Below are positions 33,717 through 61,403 of a DNA stretch of 64,000 nt, in pieces. How positions within the stretch are numbered: the stretch's first letter is position 1; every line of letters begins with the position of its first letter. The position numbers were made by a program, and so were the translations under genes. The stretch is from Synaphobranchus kaupii (Eukaryota > Chordata > Actinopteri > Anguilliformes > Synaphobranchidae), in NCBI GenBank assembly GCA_029718625.1, contig CM056380.1:104475893-104539892 (forward strand), in the 5' to 3' direction. The notes beneath the pieces are model-generated. The model had not been told where the DNA came from. It was given only the letters and a program-made list of their open reading frames with translations, and did no database searches.

Positions 33717-34100
33717 GGGCACCACAGTGGTACAGCGGTAAAAGCGCCCACTTTTAGTCGGTGCAGTTGTACTCCGAGGATCTGGGTTCGCGCCCCGGTC
33801 CTGCCAGATCCAAGCATGGCCGGTGCCCTGTGGGAGGGTCACTTGGTCGCTGCTCCCGGGGTGGGGGGAGGGGCTCGGAGAGAATCCTCGCACATAAGAC
33901 AGCCCTGGGAGAGCTGGACTCACGGTCAGGAGCTCGAGAAGTCGCGCCCTGAAGAGGACGTGGCGCCCTCTATCCTGCTACCGGACGAAGGGGTTTTTAT
34001 CGGCGGTTCTCTAGCGGTTGCTACACGGGGGAATTGAGTTACACAGAGTCTAATTGGCTACCAAATTGGGAGAAAAAGGGAAAAATCTGAAATAAAAAAA
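33717..34100 (+). mobile_element. tRNA-derived SINE with target duplication
   Basis: The head has pol III boxes: an A-box region (GTGGTACAGCGGTAAAAGCG) and a B box (GGTTCGCGCC). The body contains CTCCCGGGGTGGGGGGAGGG, and the tail GGGAGAAAAAGGGAAAAA runs into an A-rich end. AATCATGTCATTC occurs directly before the head (33,704-33,716) and directly after the A-tail (34,101-34,113), a 13-bp duplication typical of LINE-driven insertion. Confidence 0.9.
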
Positions 34101-34550
34101 AATCATGTCATTCAATTATGTACAAAGATATTAGACTATTTTTTTGGATTTGGACCCAGTGGGCCAGTGAGAATCTCCATCAGCTGGGCCGGAGGGTTGA
34201 AAGTGGGGCTGGGCCAGGGGGCCAATGGTAATGTCAAGCCCTGCTGCAGTATGCAGGAGGTGGTAATACAATCCAGACATAAGAACAATATACTCCTAAG
34301 GTGCTCACAAACCACTGCAGACTGAATATAACATAATGGCGTCATGACACGTAAAGTGAATTAGAAGCAAGAATAGGGCTGGCACGACTACCAATAGACT
34401 ACAGTCACAGAAAGAGGCTCTGTCCCTTCCACTATACAAGCATTCCTTGGAGCAAGACAGATGAATAAACAAATAGCAACAATAGCAGGAAATTATATAT
34501 AATAGGCCTATTAAGATGCAATAAGTTTTACAATTAAAAAAATTTTTTTG

Positions 34551-34573
34551 AGGGGGGGGGGGGGGGGGGGGGG
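34551..34573 (+). repeat. Poly-G run
   Basis: About 20 consecutive G bases at the left edge of segmental duplication copy A. A shorter G run marks the same edge of copy B near 38,197. Confidence 0.9.
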
Positions 34574-37500
34574 TAGTCTTTTTCCTTAAACACTGGCCGT
34601 TTGCCTGTGTAGACCTAAAGCCTTTTTGGTTGTGAGCAGTTATAGCCCGCGTTAATACTTCTCACGGTTCAGGTAGGCCTAATAGCCCATAGCCTTTGTT
34701 TAGATGTCAGAAGTTCCAAAGCAGCCATAATTTTGTACAGAACATATGTTGCTTTTATTAATAAAACATCTTCGAAAAACAGTTTGTTATTGATATACAA
34801 GAATCTCAGCCTGTTAGGTTTCTGCATTCTGTGTTAGTTTGTTTTATTTATGTTTCTCATTTTTCCAATATTTATTTATTATGATTATTTTGTGCTTTCA
34901 GTGTTCCATGTTTTGCATTACTGTCACTCCCTGTCATCGTCACACTATTCGGGAGCCTTTGGTGATTTTGGTTTTTCTCTGTATTTCTTCTGTCACGCAC
35001 TTCCTTCATACTAATTATCTCATTGTATATAATACTAATTAACTAACTACTACTAACAGCTTAGATTTAGGTTTTGTACTAATTAACTAACTCACTAACC
35101 TTAGTTTCTCGCTGCAGCTGTCTCTCTTTCTGCCTGTTCTATCACTAATTATCTTTCTTTGGTTCCTCTTAACTACAGCTGACTCTCGTTTCCGCTTTCC
35201 TATTCCTTGTATGCACTTGTCTACCTGCTAACCCCAGGCTGTTTCTATTCTAAATGCTATTATAAACTATAATAAACAGACAGGAAAACACAGGGAACTA
35301 GTAAACAGGGAACTGATATTCCTAGGTGAGGATATCAGTCAAGGTGGAGTCTGAAGAGGTGTGTCTTCAGGCCTCGACGGACAGTAACAGTGGGGTCTGT
35401 TGTTAGTTCCCCAACTCCTGCCCTTCCTCCTGAGCCACAGGCAAAATCTACATGGTATGTTGAAAGCAGCTCTGGTGGCTTGATAACAGTCTGGAATGCA
35501 TTGCTTAGCATATTTAGATCCACTCAACCCCAGTGAGAAATACACATACAAAACAATAGAGACAACAAGAGTGATCATGTTCATCCTAAAGTGCATCTTA
35601 CTTGAGTGGTCTCCTTCAGGTTGACAATGCCCCCCATACTACTAGCTTTAGTGGTACTGATTTAATTTGTTTAATATGCATCTAAACAATGTAAACCATG
35701 TGCTCTGGCCATCTCAGTCCCTAGATCTGAACACCTATGGGAGGTGCTAATGTGTGCCTGAAATGATGCCCCCAAAGAAAACACATTTCCTTTGGAAGAA
35801 TGGTGTTAAATTTATTCACTAATGTATCAGACACTTCTATAATCTGTGGTAAAATGCGGTTTCGTATTACTGGGGGAATCTTCTAGATATCTGAATTGGA
35901 TTTCAGTGGGTTGAGATCTGGAGACGACTATAACATATGGCTTACTTTACATCTTTATATTATGCTCATCATCATTCAGTGAACTCCTGGATGACACATC
36001 ACAGAGACTCCCAAAGGCACAAAAATCACATAATAAAGATTACTTTAAGATTACTTAAATTGGGGTGCATTTTTTTTAACCCTCTAAGGGCTTGGGTCAA
36101 TCCTACTTAAAAAACAATATCCCAAATTTTCTCAGTGTTTCTAGCTATATTTTATTAGCAACAGTAATTTAGTTAGCTAGCTATACTGCAAGCGAGCTAT
36201 ATTGAAAAAAAGTTTGTCAATACGTCTGAATAGCGAAGGTCATATGAAACAACAGTAGCACAATTTACATTTTAAGCTAATTACAATTTACCTCGACGTG
36301 TATTTCTAATTGTTTGCTATCAAAGATCCTTCACAAGCGAGCTATAAGTTACTGCTAGGCATTGGTGCTGGCTAGCTAGCAAAAAATAGTTTGTCAATGC
36401 GTCTGAATAGCGAACTTCACAACAGTAGGACGATTGCCAGATTGTAAACGAATTACAATTTACCTCGACATTTATTTCTAATTGTTTGCCATTATCGAAG
36501 ATCCTTTAATTCAATAGTAATATCGCCGAGGTTGTAGCCCACTCATGATGTTTGTTGATGCTGTGGGCTAGAACAAAGAAATGCATTTACTCGTCATAGG
36601 CTGTGGGACGTTGCATGATGGGGGAATTCCGCATCAGTCAATAATGCTCGTTGATGGTAATACTCTAGAGTACAAGATTATAATCTGTGCCAAGTGTCGC
36701 ATGATGGACCTTCGACTTTCTCCATTGTTATCGGTGATGGTAACAGAATCGGGTGTTTCTTAAGAGTGTGGTGGGTATTTAAACTCACTTGGTGTGTGGT
36801 ACATGCGTATCCTTAGTTGGATGGCAGGGTGTAAGGTCCCTTAGGAACATCTTTAGTATCTTGACTCATATGTAATGCATTGGCTCATAGTCGATTTTAA
36901 GGTATAGTGCCAAGGTATGGCCTCAACAGTAGTGAATGTTTACTACAGATGTTCATTGCTCTTCAACCACCATCATTCTCTTTTAATAATAAAAAAGGAA
37001 CATTTTTGATAAACTGGTGTTCTCTTTTTTCATTCAGAGTTCCCCTCACTCATGGTATAAATTGAGGGGTGGCGTAGTCTACCGTCCCCTTGTGGGGCAC
37101 TACATCAAAACTCATTTTTAACCACTCCACAGATTTCATGTTGGCTAATTATAGTGTTAGTAAGTCAGTTAGGACATCTACTTTGTGCATGACATGTAGT
37201 TTTTCCAACAATTGATTAGAAGACAGATTATTTCACTATATCAGTATTTCAGTGGGTCAGAAGTTTACATACACAAAGTTGACTGTGCCTTTAAATTTGT
37301 AATATTTGGTCGCGCATCCTTTGCATGCCATGACTTCCTGATGCCTGTGACCCAACTAAAGTTTTGCTTGATGATGGTAAAACAATATGCCCAAAGGGAA
37401 TAATACTTCAATTTTATGTGAGCCACTTGTCTCGTACCTCCTGAAATCTCTCGCTTTGAATGTTTGGCCTGGGAACACGGAGCGTTCTGCATTGCTTAGG

Positions 37501-37908
37501 AGATGCTTCCACAAAAAGGTAGAAAAACCAGTTGAAGTCTATGGTTGCCAGAGACTACATGCACACACCTCAGTAGACACAGACCATAGACTATAGACAC
37601 AGGACGCTTGTCAGTGAGCCGGTGTATTGTGTATAAATGCCCAGAGCTATGAACCATGAGCCAGTCTCATAGCTTGTCTTACACAGTATGAACTAACTGG
37701 TTGGTGCTCCTCTGCTTTGATGGGCACTCAGTATGTTTCAAAGTGGTTTTGATTGACATTGATTTCATTATTGTTTGTTCCTTTATATGCTGGCATGCCT
37801 GTGTGTAAACAGGAGCTCCTATATATGTGTGTAAACAGGAGCTGCTCCTCCAATGTCAGATCTAATAAAAACAGAGCACCAACAATTGGATCACTCTTCT
37901 GATGTGTC
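34574..37908 (+). repeat. Segmental duplication, copy A
   Basis: About 3.3 kb is repeated, with few differences, at 38,204-38,880 plus 41,025-43,733. Copy A includes a truncated foldback-Tc1 piece (37,112-37,378) and ends inside the upstream part of the SAMHD1-like promoter (37,695-37,908), before the TATA box. Relative to copy B it lacks a 57-bp piece near 36,911 and has about 13 extra bases near 35,940. No convincing gene lies in it. Confidence 0.9.
35339..35596 (-). CDS. Unproven small frame with signal-peptide-like start (copy A)
   Basis: 85 codons. The start contains MNMITLVVSIVLYVYFSLGL, which looks like a signal peptide or membrane segment. A short basic region with six to seven cysteines follows. 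The duplicate at 41,113-41,370 is also open, with two amino-acid changes. I recognise no family. A second overlapping frame (35,335-35,523) is also open, so chance cannot be excluded. Confidence 0.15.
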   Translation of the reverse strand: MHFRMNMITLVVSIVLYVYFSLGLSGSKYAKQCIPDCYQATRAAFNIPCRFCLWLRRKGRSWGTNNRPHCYCPSRPEDTPLQTPP

Positions 37909-38203
37909 TTGATGGAGATATTGTATTCATACCATCATATTAAGTTATTGTATTTATGCCATAACATTTACTTAGGCTAAATAATGTAGGCATATAACTC
38001 ACATTCTCAGTTCTTGCAGCAAAAACCTAGATTTTTTATTTAGGTTTTTTTTTTTATTGGCTTGTTATAAACGTGAAAACTTTCTGTACAACGCACGTTA
38101 CTTTATTTCCAAATTTTTCAGTTTTGGGCATTCACCGCCGAAACCCTCAACATTTGAAAGAAGAGGGCAAAAATGTGTAGGCATTATTTTTTTTGGGGGG
38201 GGG
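37909..38203. other. Junction between duplication copies
   Basis: Unique sequence between the end of copy A and the G run that starts copy B. No gene. Confidence 0.5.
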
Positions 38204-38880
38204 GTGTAGTCTTTTTCCTTAAACACTGGCCGTTTGCCTGTGTAGACCTAAAGCCTTTTTGGTCGTGAACAGTTATAGCCAGCGTTAATACTTCTCACGG
38301 TTCAGGTAGGCCTAATAGCCCATAGCCTTTGTTTAGATGTCAGAAGTTCCAAAGCAGCCATAATTTTTTACAGAACATATGTTGCTTTTATTAATAAAAC
38401 ATCTTCGAAAAACAGTTTGTTATTGATATACAAGAATCTCAGCCTGTTAGGTTTCTGCATTCTGTGTTAGTTTGTTTTATTTATGTTTCTCATTTTTTCT
38501 CTATTTATTTATTATGATTATTTTGTGCTTTCACTGTTCCATGTTTTGCATTACTGTCACTCCCTGTCATCGTCACACTATTCGGGAGCCTTTGGTGATT
38601 TTGGTTTTTCTCTGTATTTCTTCTGTCACGCACTTCCTTCATACTAATTATCTCATTGTATATAATACTAATTAATTAACTACTACTAACAGCTTAGATT
38701 TAGGTTTTGTACTAATTAACTAACTCACTAACCTTAGTTTCTCGCTGCAGCTGTCTCTCTTTTTGCCTGTTCTATCACTAATTATCTTTCTTTGGTTCCT
38801 CTTAACTACAGCTGACTCTCGTTTCCACTTTCCTATTCCTTGTATGCACTTGTCTACCTGCTAACCACAGGCCGTTTGTT
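38204..38880 (+). repeat. Segmental duplication, copy B, first part
   Basis: Matches 34,574-35,250 closely. It is broken at about 38,880 by 2.1 kb of other sequence and resumes at 41,025. Confidence 0.9.
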
Positions 38881-38894
38881 ATCATTGTGTCTAT

Positions 38895-38928
38895 GTGTAT
38901 TTATTTATTTATTTATTTATTTATTTCG
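38895..38928 (+). repeat. TTTA microsatellite
   Basis: About seven to eight tandem TTTA units at the left edge of the insertion that splits copy B. Confidence 0.9.
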
Positions 38929-39239
38929 GCATGCATATAGTCACACTTCATCACAATTTCTGTAATATGCCCTGAACAAACACAGTACCTGCCGAAAAGG
39001 GATACGGGAAAAAGCAGACTGCTTATCAAGGTCCCGCCCCAATTCCCAAATCAAATTTGAATGTTCACATTATACATTGTTTAAAACAGATTGTTTCATA
39101 TCACAACAGCATAGCTGAATTTGCTTTATAACAAAACAGTCCGAGAGAGAAAAAAAAATAATAATAATAATAAGGTCCAAATAAGTCGAATTTGAATGTA
39201 CATATCAACACAGCCATGAAAGTCAAAACCGCTTACAAT
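38929..39239. other. Unassigned, with a short AAT repeat
   Basis: An (AAT)n stretch lies near 39,156-39,171. No gene. Confidence 0.4.
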
Positions 39240-39905
39240 GTTTTTGCACATTGTGACATTGTTTTCATTTCATGGTAACCCACTTTGTTTATGTTTGGTA
39301 GTCCCCTACCATCTTACATTTTATCCCACGCTTGAAGACCTTCAAATTCCAGTCCGTGTCTTACGTTTCCCCCATTATTGGTCCTTGTTAACCCTCATTG
39401 TTCTCACCTGTGTACTCTCCCATTTCCCCTCCTCTTCACACCTGATTCCTTTTGTGTAATCTTCTCCATGTGTATTTAAACCCTGTTATTTCAGTCTGTC
39501 TTCGTGAGTTCCTCACAAGATTTTTTGCTTCTGTGTTGCCTTCTGGTTTTCTGAGTATCCTCCGAGTTTTCTGTCTATTCCGTAATATCTGTTTCTGAGT
39601 TTTTGTTATTCCCTCATCCTTCCCCCGTTGTTGTTTATTTTTCGTTGTCTATTCTTCGTTTTGTTTTCTTTTTGTTCTGCCTGTGTTCTCGCGACCCTGT
39701 TTTTGGATCCTGTTTTTGTGCTTTTGCTGTGCCTTCCTGGTTCTGACCCCTGACTCTGTCTTTGTACCGTTGCCCTGTCTCCCCGGTTTTTGACCCAGCC
39801 TGTTTCACCATGGATTGCTGCCTTGCCCTTTATTAAACTTTTTTTTTTTTTTTTTTTTGTAGTCCTGCCTGCGTTTGGGTCCTTCCCCCACCAACACCCA
39901 ACACA
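39240..39905 (+). mobile_element. Probable LTR remnant (Ty3/Gypsy-like)
   Basis: The order of signals matches an LTR read on the plus strand: CACCTGTGTACTCTCC, a TATA-like GTATTTAAACCCTG (39,473-39,486), a T-rich region, TATTAAACTTTT with a poly-T run (39,831-39,858), then CTGCGTTTGGGTCCTTCC near the end. The intact element's LTR has the same arrangement on the minus strand. The ends and target duplication were not defined. Confidence 0.45.
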
Positions 39906-40139
39906 GCCAATAGTACACTAGTGGACAATGCCATGGTGCTGAAAGATTTATATGTTTTATATGGCATATGGATGCCGGTAGCCTGTAAGCCAATAATTAG
40001 GGTCGCACATTTGATAATAGCCTACTAGAATGCCCCTGGTGTTTTAGACGGGATTTCCCGGGAAACCCGGGAGCGAGGTGTAATAATCTCGGGTTTAAAA
40101 ATAGCAAATTTTCGGGAAAATATTAAACACAAGGTAGTA

Positions 40140-40820
40140 TGGGGACGGAAAGTATTCGGGCAGTGAAACATTTTTTGTTGTTTTGGCTCTGTACTCCTGA
40201 AGATTGGATTTGAAATGGTACAGTGACTATGAGGCTAAACTGCAAACTTTCAGCTTTAATTTGAGGGATTTAAACATCCATATCTACTGCATATCTGGCA
40301 GCAGAGTGATTGTTTGAGGCTTGTTTGATACCTTAGACCCTTGATGACTTACAGCCATTTTACCAACCATGTATTCCCTACTGTTCCAGCATAATTTACA
40401 GCTCAATCTAGTCCCACCTCCCAATTCCCACAGAGATCCATTCAAATGCACAGACGTTATAGTATCGCTTGTAAGAGTACCAGAAAATAAAATATCAAGA
40501 GCCTTTTGATGTTGTTGGGTCACAGACATCAGGAAGTCGTGGCATACAAAGGATATGCAACCAAATATTAAATATGATGACTTTAAGTTTTTGTTAATTT
40601 GTCCAATTACTTTTCGTCCCCTAAAATGGAGAGGACTATGTATAAAAAGGGCTACAATTGCTACACGGTTCACCCGATATGTATGTAAAAACCCTGAAAT
40701 TAAAGCTGAAAGTCTGCACTTCAACCTCATCATCACTGTTCCATTTCAAATCCAATGTTCTGGAATATAGAGCCAAAACAACACAAATTGTCACTGCCCT
40801 CAAATGTTTGGTCCCCACTG
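40140..40820. mobile_element. Tc1/mariner-type element with ATGGGGACGGAAAGT ends
   Basis: The left end (GGGGACGGAAAGTATTCGGG) and right end (ATGTTTGGTCCCCACTGTAT) are imperfect inverted repeats beside TA. The interior carries the same CTGCATATCTGGCAGCAGAG and GATCCATTCAAATGCA phrases as the foldback family at 24.9, 46.7, 55.7 and 61.8 kb, on one arm only. No transposase. Confidence 0.65.
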
Positions 40821-40825
40821 TATAC

Positions 40826-41025
40826 ATTACATTACATTCATTTAGCAGACGTTTTTATCCAAAGCGACGTACAGTAAGTGCATACAGAGACATCATCAAG
40901 ATCACTACAGAACAGACAAGACAAAGCACATCCTTCCCATAATGTAGCAGCTATCCCTAGTAATGAACGTTGACTGTAGTTCACAGTAAGCTGTGGGTAA
41001 ATCAGCAATACTACACTTCTATTCT
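40826..41025 (-). mobile_element. Teleost MITE, copy 2 (inverted)
   Basis: Starts TACATTACATTACATTCATT and matches 24,077-24,285 in reverse. Its far end coincides with the point where duplication copy B resumes. Confidence 0.75.
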
Positions 41026-43733
41026 AAATACTATTATAAACTATAATAAACAGACAGGAAAACACAGGGAACTAGTAAACAGGGAACTGATATTCCTAGG
41101 TGAGGATATCAGTCAAGGTGGAGTCTGAAGAGGTGTGTCTTCAGGCCTCGACGGACAGTAACAGTGGGGTCTGTTGTTAGTTCCCCAACTCCTGTCCTTC
41201 CTCCTGAGCCACAGGCAAAATCTACATGGTATGTTGAAAGCAGCTCTGGTGGCTTGATAACAGTCTGGAATGCATTGCTTAACATATTTAGATCCACTCA
41301 ACCCCAGTGAGAAATACACATACAAAACAATAGAGACAACAAGAGTGATCATGTTCATCCTAAAGTGCATCTTATTTGAGTGGTCTCCTTCAGGTTGACA
41401 ATGCCCCCCATACTACTAGCTTTAGTGGTACTGATTTAATTTGTTTAATATGCATCTAAACAATGTAAACCATGTGCTCTGGCCATCTCAGTCCCTAGAT
41501 CTGAACACCTATGGGAGGTGCTAATGTGTGCCTGAAATTATGCCCCCAAAGAAAACACATTTATTTTGGAAGAATGGTGTTAAATTTATTCACTAATGTA
41601 TCAGACACTTCTATAATCTGTGGTAAAATGCGGTTTCGTATTACTGGGGGAATCTTCTAGATATCTGAATTGGATTTCAGTGGGTTGAGATCTGGAGACG
41701 ACTATAACATATATCTTTATATTATGCTCATCATCATTCAGTGAACTCCTGGATGACACATCACAGAGACTCCCAAAGGCACAAAAATCACATAATAAAG
41801 ATTACTTTAAGATTACTTAAATTGGGGTGTATTTTTTTTTAACCCTCTAAGGGCTTGGGTCAATCCTACTTAAAAAACAATATCCCAAATTTTCTCAGTG
41901 TTTCTAGCTATATTTTATTAGCAACAGTAATTTAGTTAGGTAGCTATACTGCAAGCGAGCTATACTGAAAAAAAGTTTGTCAATATCTCTGAATAGTGAA
42001 GGGCATATGAAACAACAGTAGCACGATTTAGATTTTAAGATAATTACAATTTACCTCGACGTGTATTTCTAATTGTTTGCTATTATCAAAGATCCTTCAC
42101 AAGCGAGCTTTAAGTCACTGCTAGGCATTGGTGCTGGCTAGCTAGCAAAAAATAGTTTGTCAATGCGTCTGAATAGCGAACTTCACAACAGTAGGACGAT
42201 TGCCAGATTGTAAACGAATTACAATTTACCTCGACATTTATTTCTAATTGTTTGCCATTATCGAAGATCCTTTAATTCAATAGTAATATCGTCGAGGTTG
42301 TAGCCCACTCATGATGTTTGTTGATGCTGTGGGCTAGAACAAAGAAATGCATTTACTCGTCATAGGCTGTGGGACGTTGCATGATGGGGGAATTCCGCAT
42401 CAGTCAATAATGCTCGTTGATGGTAATACTCTGGAGTACAAGATTATAATCTGTGCCAAGTGTCGCATGATGGACCTTCGACTTTCTCCATTGTTATCGG
42501 TGATGGTAACAGAATCGGGTGTTTCTTAAGAGTGTGGTGGGTATTTAAACTCACTTGGTGTGTGGTACATGCGTATCCTTAGTTGGATGGCAGGGTGTAA
42601 GGTCCCTTAGGAACATCTTTAGTATCTTGACTCATATGTGATGCATTGGCTCATAGTCGATTTTTAGGTATAGTGCCATTTAACTTTGCTCCAGCTATTC
42701 TATACGCTATGTTCTACACTACTGCAACCACAAGGTGACTGGTATGGCCTCAACAGTAGTGAATGTTTACTATAGATGTTCATTGCTCTTCAACCACCAT
42801 CATTCTCTTTTAATAATAAAAAAGGAACATTTTTGATAAACTGGTGTTCTCTTTTTTCATTCAGAGTTCCCCTCACTCATGGTATAAATTGAGGGGTGGC
42901 GTAGTCTACCGTCCCCTTGTGGGGCACTACATCAAAACTCATTTTTAACCACTCCACAGATTTCATGTTGGCTAATTATAGTGTTAGTAAGTCAGTTAGG
43001 ACATCTACTTTGTGCATGACATGTAGTTTTTCCAACAATTGATTAGAAGACAGATTATTTCACTATATCAGTATTTCAGTGGGTCAGAAGTTTACATACA
43101 CAAAGTTGACTGTGCCTTTAAATTTGTAATATTTGGTCGCGCATCCTTTGCATGCCATGACTTCCTGATGCCTGTGACCCAACTAGAGTTTTGCTTGATG
43201 ATGGTAAAACAATATGCCCAAAGGGAATAATACTTCAATTTTATGTGAGCCACTTGTCTCGTACCTCCTGAAATCTCTCGCTTTGAATGTTTGGCCTGGG
43301 AACACGGAGCGTTCTGCATTGCTTAGGAGATGCTTCCACAAAAAGGTAGAAAAACCAGTTGAAGTCTATGGTTGCCAGAGACTACATGCACACACCTCAG
43401 TAGACACAGACCATAGACTATAGACACAGGACGCTTGTCAGTGAGCCGATGTATTGTGTATAAATGCCCAGAGCTATGAACCATGAGCCAGTCTCATAGC
43501 TTGTCTTACACAGTCTAAACTAACTGGTTGGTGCTCCTCTGCTTTGATGGGCACTCAGTATGTTTCAAAGTGGTTTTGATTGACATTGATTTCATTATTG
43601 TTTGTTCCTTTATATGCTGGCATGCCTGTGTGTAAACAGGAGCTCCTATATATGTGTGTGTAAACAGGAGCTGCTCCTCCAATGTCAGATCTAATAAAAA
43701 CAGAGCACCAACAATTGGATCACTCTCACAAAC
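41025..43733 (+). repeat. Segmental duplication, copy B, second part
   Basis: Matches 35,255-37,908 with few changes, including a 57-bp piece (42,677-42,733) absent from copy A. Unlike copy A it continues past GGATCACTCT into the complete promoter of the SAMHD1-like gene. Confidence 0.9.
41113..41370 (-). CDS. Unproven small frame with signal-peptide-like start (copy B)
   Basis: 85 codons, same as 35,339-35,596 except for two substitutions (A to V and G to D). See that entry; the coding status is doubtful. Confidence 0.15.
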   Translation of the reverse strand: MHFRMNMITLVVSIVLYVYFSLGLSGSKYVKQCIPDCYQATRAAFNIPCRFCLWLRRKDRSWGTNNRPHCYCPSRPEDTPLQTPP

Positions 43734-43992
43734 TCCTCTGGAGAGGTTGCAGGTCCTTGTGGAACTCCTTCCCCATCTCTGCACATAAGCATGATCCACC
43801 CACAGCAAGTGACACATTCTTATTGACAATCATGTGACTGTGGCATTTTTTTATTTGACCCCTCCCTGCTGGAAGCTGGGCAACCACGTGTGCTTGGCAA
43901 GACTATATATAAAAGTATTGCCTATACTCAGGCTAGTATAACCAAGGCATTCTTTGATTGAATTCCCCAAGTTTTTCTGTATATGTACAAGA
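43526..43992 (+). promoter_or_regulatory. Promoter region of the SAMHD1-like gene
   Basis: An E-box CACGTG (43,885-43,890) and a TATA box TATATATAAAAG (43,904-43,915) lie about 80-110 bases upstream of the ATG. The transcription start would be near 43,940. The block is a member of a three-copy family: complete at 21,735-22,107, truncated at 37,695-37,908, and complete here. I saw no clear interferon-response element (GAAANNGAAA). Confidence 0.7.
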
Positions 43993-59054
<15,062 letters not shown>

Positions 59055-59367
59055 GTACAGTATATCGCAACAAAATATATTTTCAACGTACAAAAATGGC
59101 AAGTTACTCATACATAGCCTAAAAATTACTCTCAGTAAGTCAGTAATTAAAATTTGCAAAAACTTGGCCTGCCGTTTAAAGTATTGATATCAAAATGAGG
59201 CCAAGTTACAACAAGCAATATTGGCTATCGTAGCTCACACAAATTAAATTAGCTCTATTCCAAAGCAATGCTACCAAATCTTTCCTAAATTATTTCATGC
59301 AACCTAGCCCTGTGTTTTTTCATGTATTGTGCTTTTAATTTCATGCCATGTTTTCGGCTATCACTAT
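59055..59367. other. Intron 8 start, unassigned
   Basis: No exon recognised. Confidence 0.4.
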
Positions 59368-59933
59368 TGGATGGATAACTTGAAGGGGTTCTTCTCCTGA
59401 CTTATTTTTACATAGAGTTCAATAGGAAAATTTGTCAGAAGAAAAATCCCTTAAAGTGATCCATCCATATCAGGGGCGGCTGGTGAGGTAAAAAATAGGG
59501 AAGGCTGCATTTGTTACGAGTGTACTAGGTGGTTGGCAGAGGGTGTAAATGAGGGGGGTCTGGGGGTCATGGCTCCCTGTAGAAAATTTTGATTCAAATA
59601 ACCCTTAAATGGTGATACAGAATCACTATTAAATGGTTCATCCTGGTGATTTTGTCGGTTCCAACCAATCAGCTGTCAAATAGCTCACAATTCATTCCTC
59701 ACTCATCATTTGAATACCAACTTCAGTGTTGCTCCAGGTGTATTGACAACAAAAATCTTACCATTTAATGGGTGTAATGGTGCAGCTCTCTGACCATCCC
59801 TGCCTGTAGAATTCCCTATCCCGATATGGGTAACTTGTCTGTCTCAGGATCCTACACTTTCTCTCTCCAGAAATGAATGTTTTTCTCTCTCTCTGCAAAC
59901 AGCCAGCAACTATTGATCAGAAAGGTATATTAG

Positions 59934-60109
59934 CAGAGGTCTAAAATCCAGGTCCTTCCCAGTATTTTCTTCCAATCATCTGGATTTGCTAATTATCAAT
60001 CTTCAGCCAGGAGGTAGAAGTAATTGGTGAAATCAGCTGGTTGAGTTAATGGGTGGAAGAAACTCATGGCAGGACTTTTACTTTATGACCCCTGGACTTT
60101 ACACCTCTG
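59934..60109. mobile_element. 176-bp hAT-type MITE (AAAATCCAGG family), copy 2
   Basis: Starts CAGAGGTCTAAAATCCAGG and ends GGACTTTACACCTCTG. It is a relative of 51,766-51,934. The flanks TATATTAG and GACATTAG are a possible degraded 8-bp duplication. Confidence 0.75.
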
Positions 60110-60587
60110 GACATTAGCAATAGTAGTGACAAACTTGATTAAAACATGACAAACTTAGTCTTGCACATAACTTAGAATAGGGGTCCTAGTTAGCAGCAAC
60201 TACAGCAAAAACACAATAGCTAACGCATACGTATTTGCACAAATGTAATTCAATTCTATCAAGCTTCTCCAGCTAGCTAGCGAGCACGTAGCAAACGTAT
60301 CAGATATATTGATAAGCTAACGTTACTTACTAGGTAAGTTAGAAAACAATTATTCAAGCTGATATAATTGTTTAACCAACTAAAATGATCGATCATTCAT
60401 TTATTTAAAATTAAATCAAGACAAAAATACCAATGGCCTAGTGATGGCTTTCTATTTTCTCCTACCTTCTCTATTCTCTCTTTGCACGTTATCTGGCTTT
60501 AGCTGTAGGATAGTGAGGGGACACGTTCGCATAAACGTTATAAAATGGAAGTTGTTGGCATGACATGATTTAGCGCCCGTTAGTTAA

Positions 60588-61204
60588 AGGTTGTATCAGC
60601 GATTTTGGGTGGAAACATAAATGATCACATTCATCTGATTTTTCCTCACGATCCGCTAGCTGCCCGCCCCATAAGCAGGCCGTCAAAAAACCGCGTCTCT
60701 GTAGGCAGCCTATGCTCCGAGATCGTACACAAAAACAATGGTACTACCAACTACTCAAAACCAAAATAAACAGTATTCCAACCAATCACAATGATCTGCA
60801 CAAACGTGACGTCACTTCTGAAGCGAAATCCCAAACAAACATACTTATGAATAATTATGTTATGTTTTAAAAAATACTGTTCAAGCATCCAGAATTATAA
60901 CCACGTTAATAACGTTTGTAAGAAACCAAACCGTTTGTAAATCCGTCAAGATTTCAGCGAGATAAGAGTATTAGCGTATTAGTATCACCCACCCCTTGTC
61001 GGTGATTGGTTGGAATACTGTTTATTTTGGTTTTGAGTGGTTGGTAGTACCATTTGTTTTTGTGTACGATCTCGGAGCATAGGCTGCCTACAGAGACGCG
61101 GTTTTTTGACGGCCTGCTTATGGGGCGGGCAGCTAGCGGATCGTGAGGAAAAATCAGATGAATGTGATCATTTATGTTTCCACCCAAAATCGCTGATACA
61201 ACCT
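60588..61204. mobile_element. TTAA-flanked foldback element (617 bp)
   Basis: Ends AGGTTGTATCAGCGATTTTG and its inverse, each bordered by TTAA (60,584-60,587 and 61,205-61,208). The arms of about 210 bp are nearly identical inverse copies separated by about 190 bp. No coding content. Confidence 0.88.
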
Positions 61205-61403
61205 TTAACTAGCTAATCACCCAGCTAGCTATCAGATGAAGAGCAAGTTAAATAGATGTTTTGCTTGGTTATCTTCTAACATTACTGCAAGAATATACAT
61301 TTGTTCTTCCACCGGAATGCGGTGGCTTTAAATGACTAGCGAGTTCGCCTGTCGGAAAAAAGAACGGACCTTGTTTGTTTATTAAAAAATAAGGGGAGCG
61401 CAA

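Noticed and set aside
34574..43733. Short frames conserved between duplication copies (for example 36,581-36,763 and 42,347-42,529)
   Set aside because: Near-identity is explained by recent DNA duplication; no domain or leader is visible.
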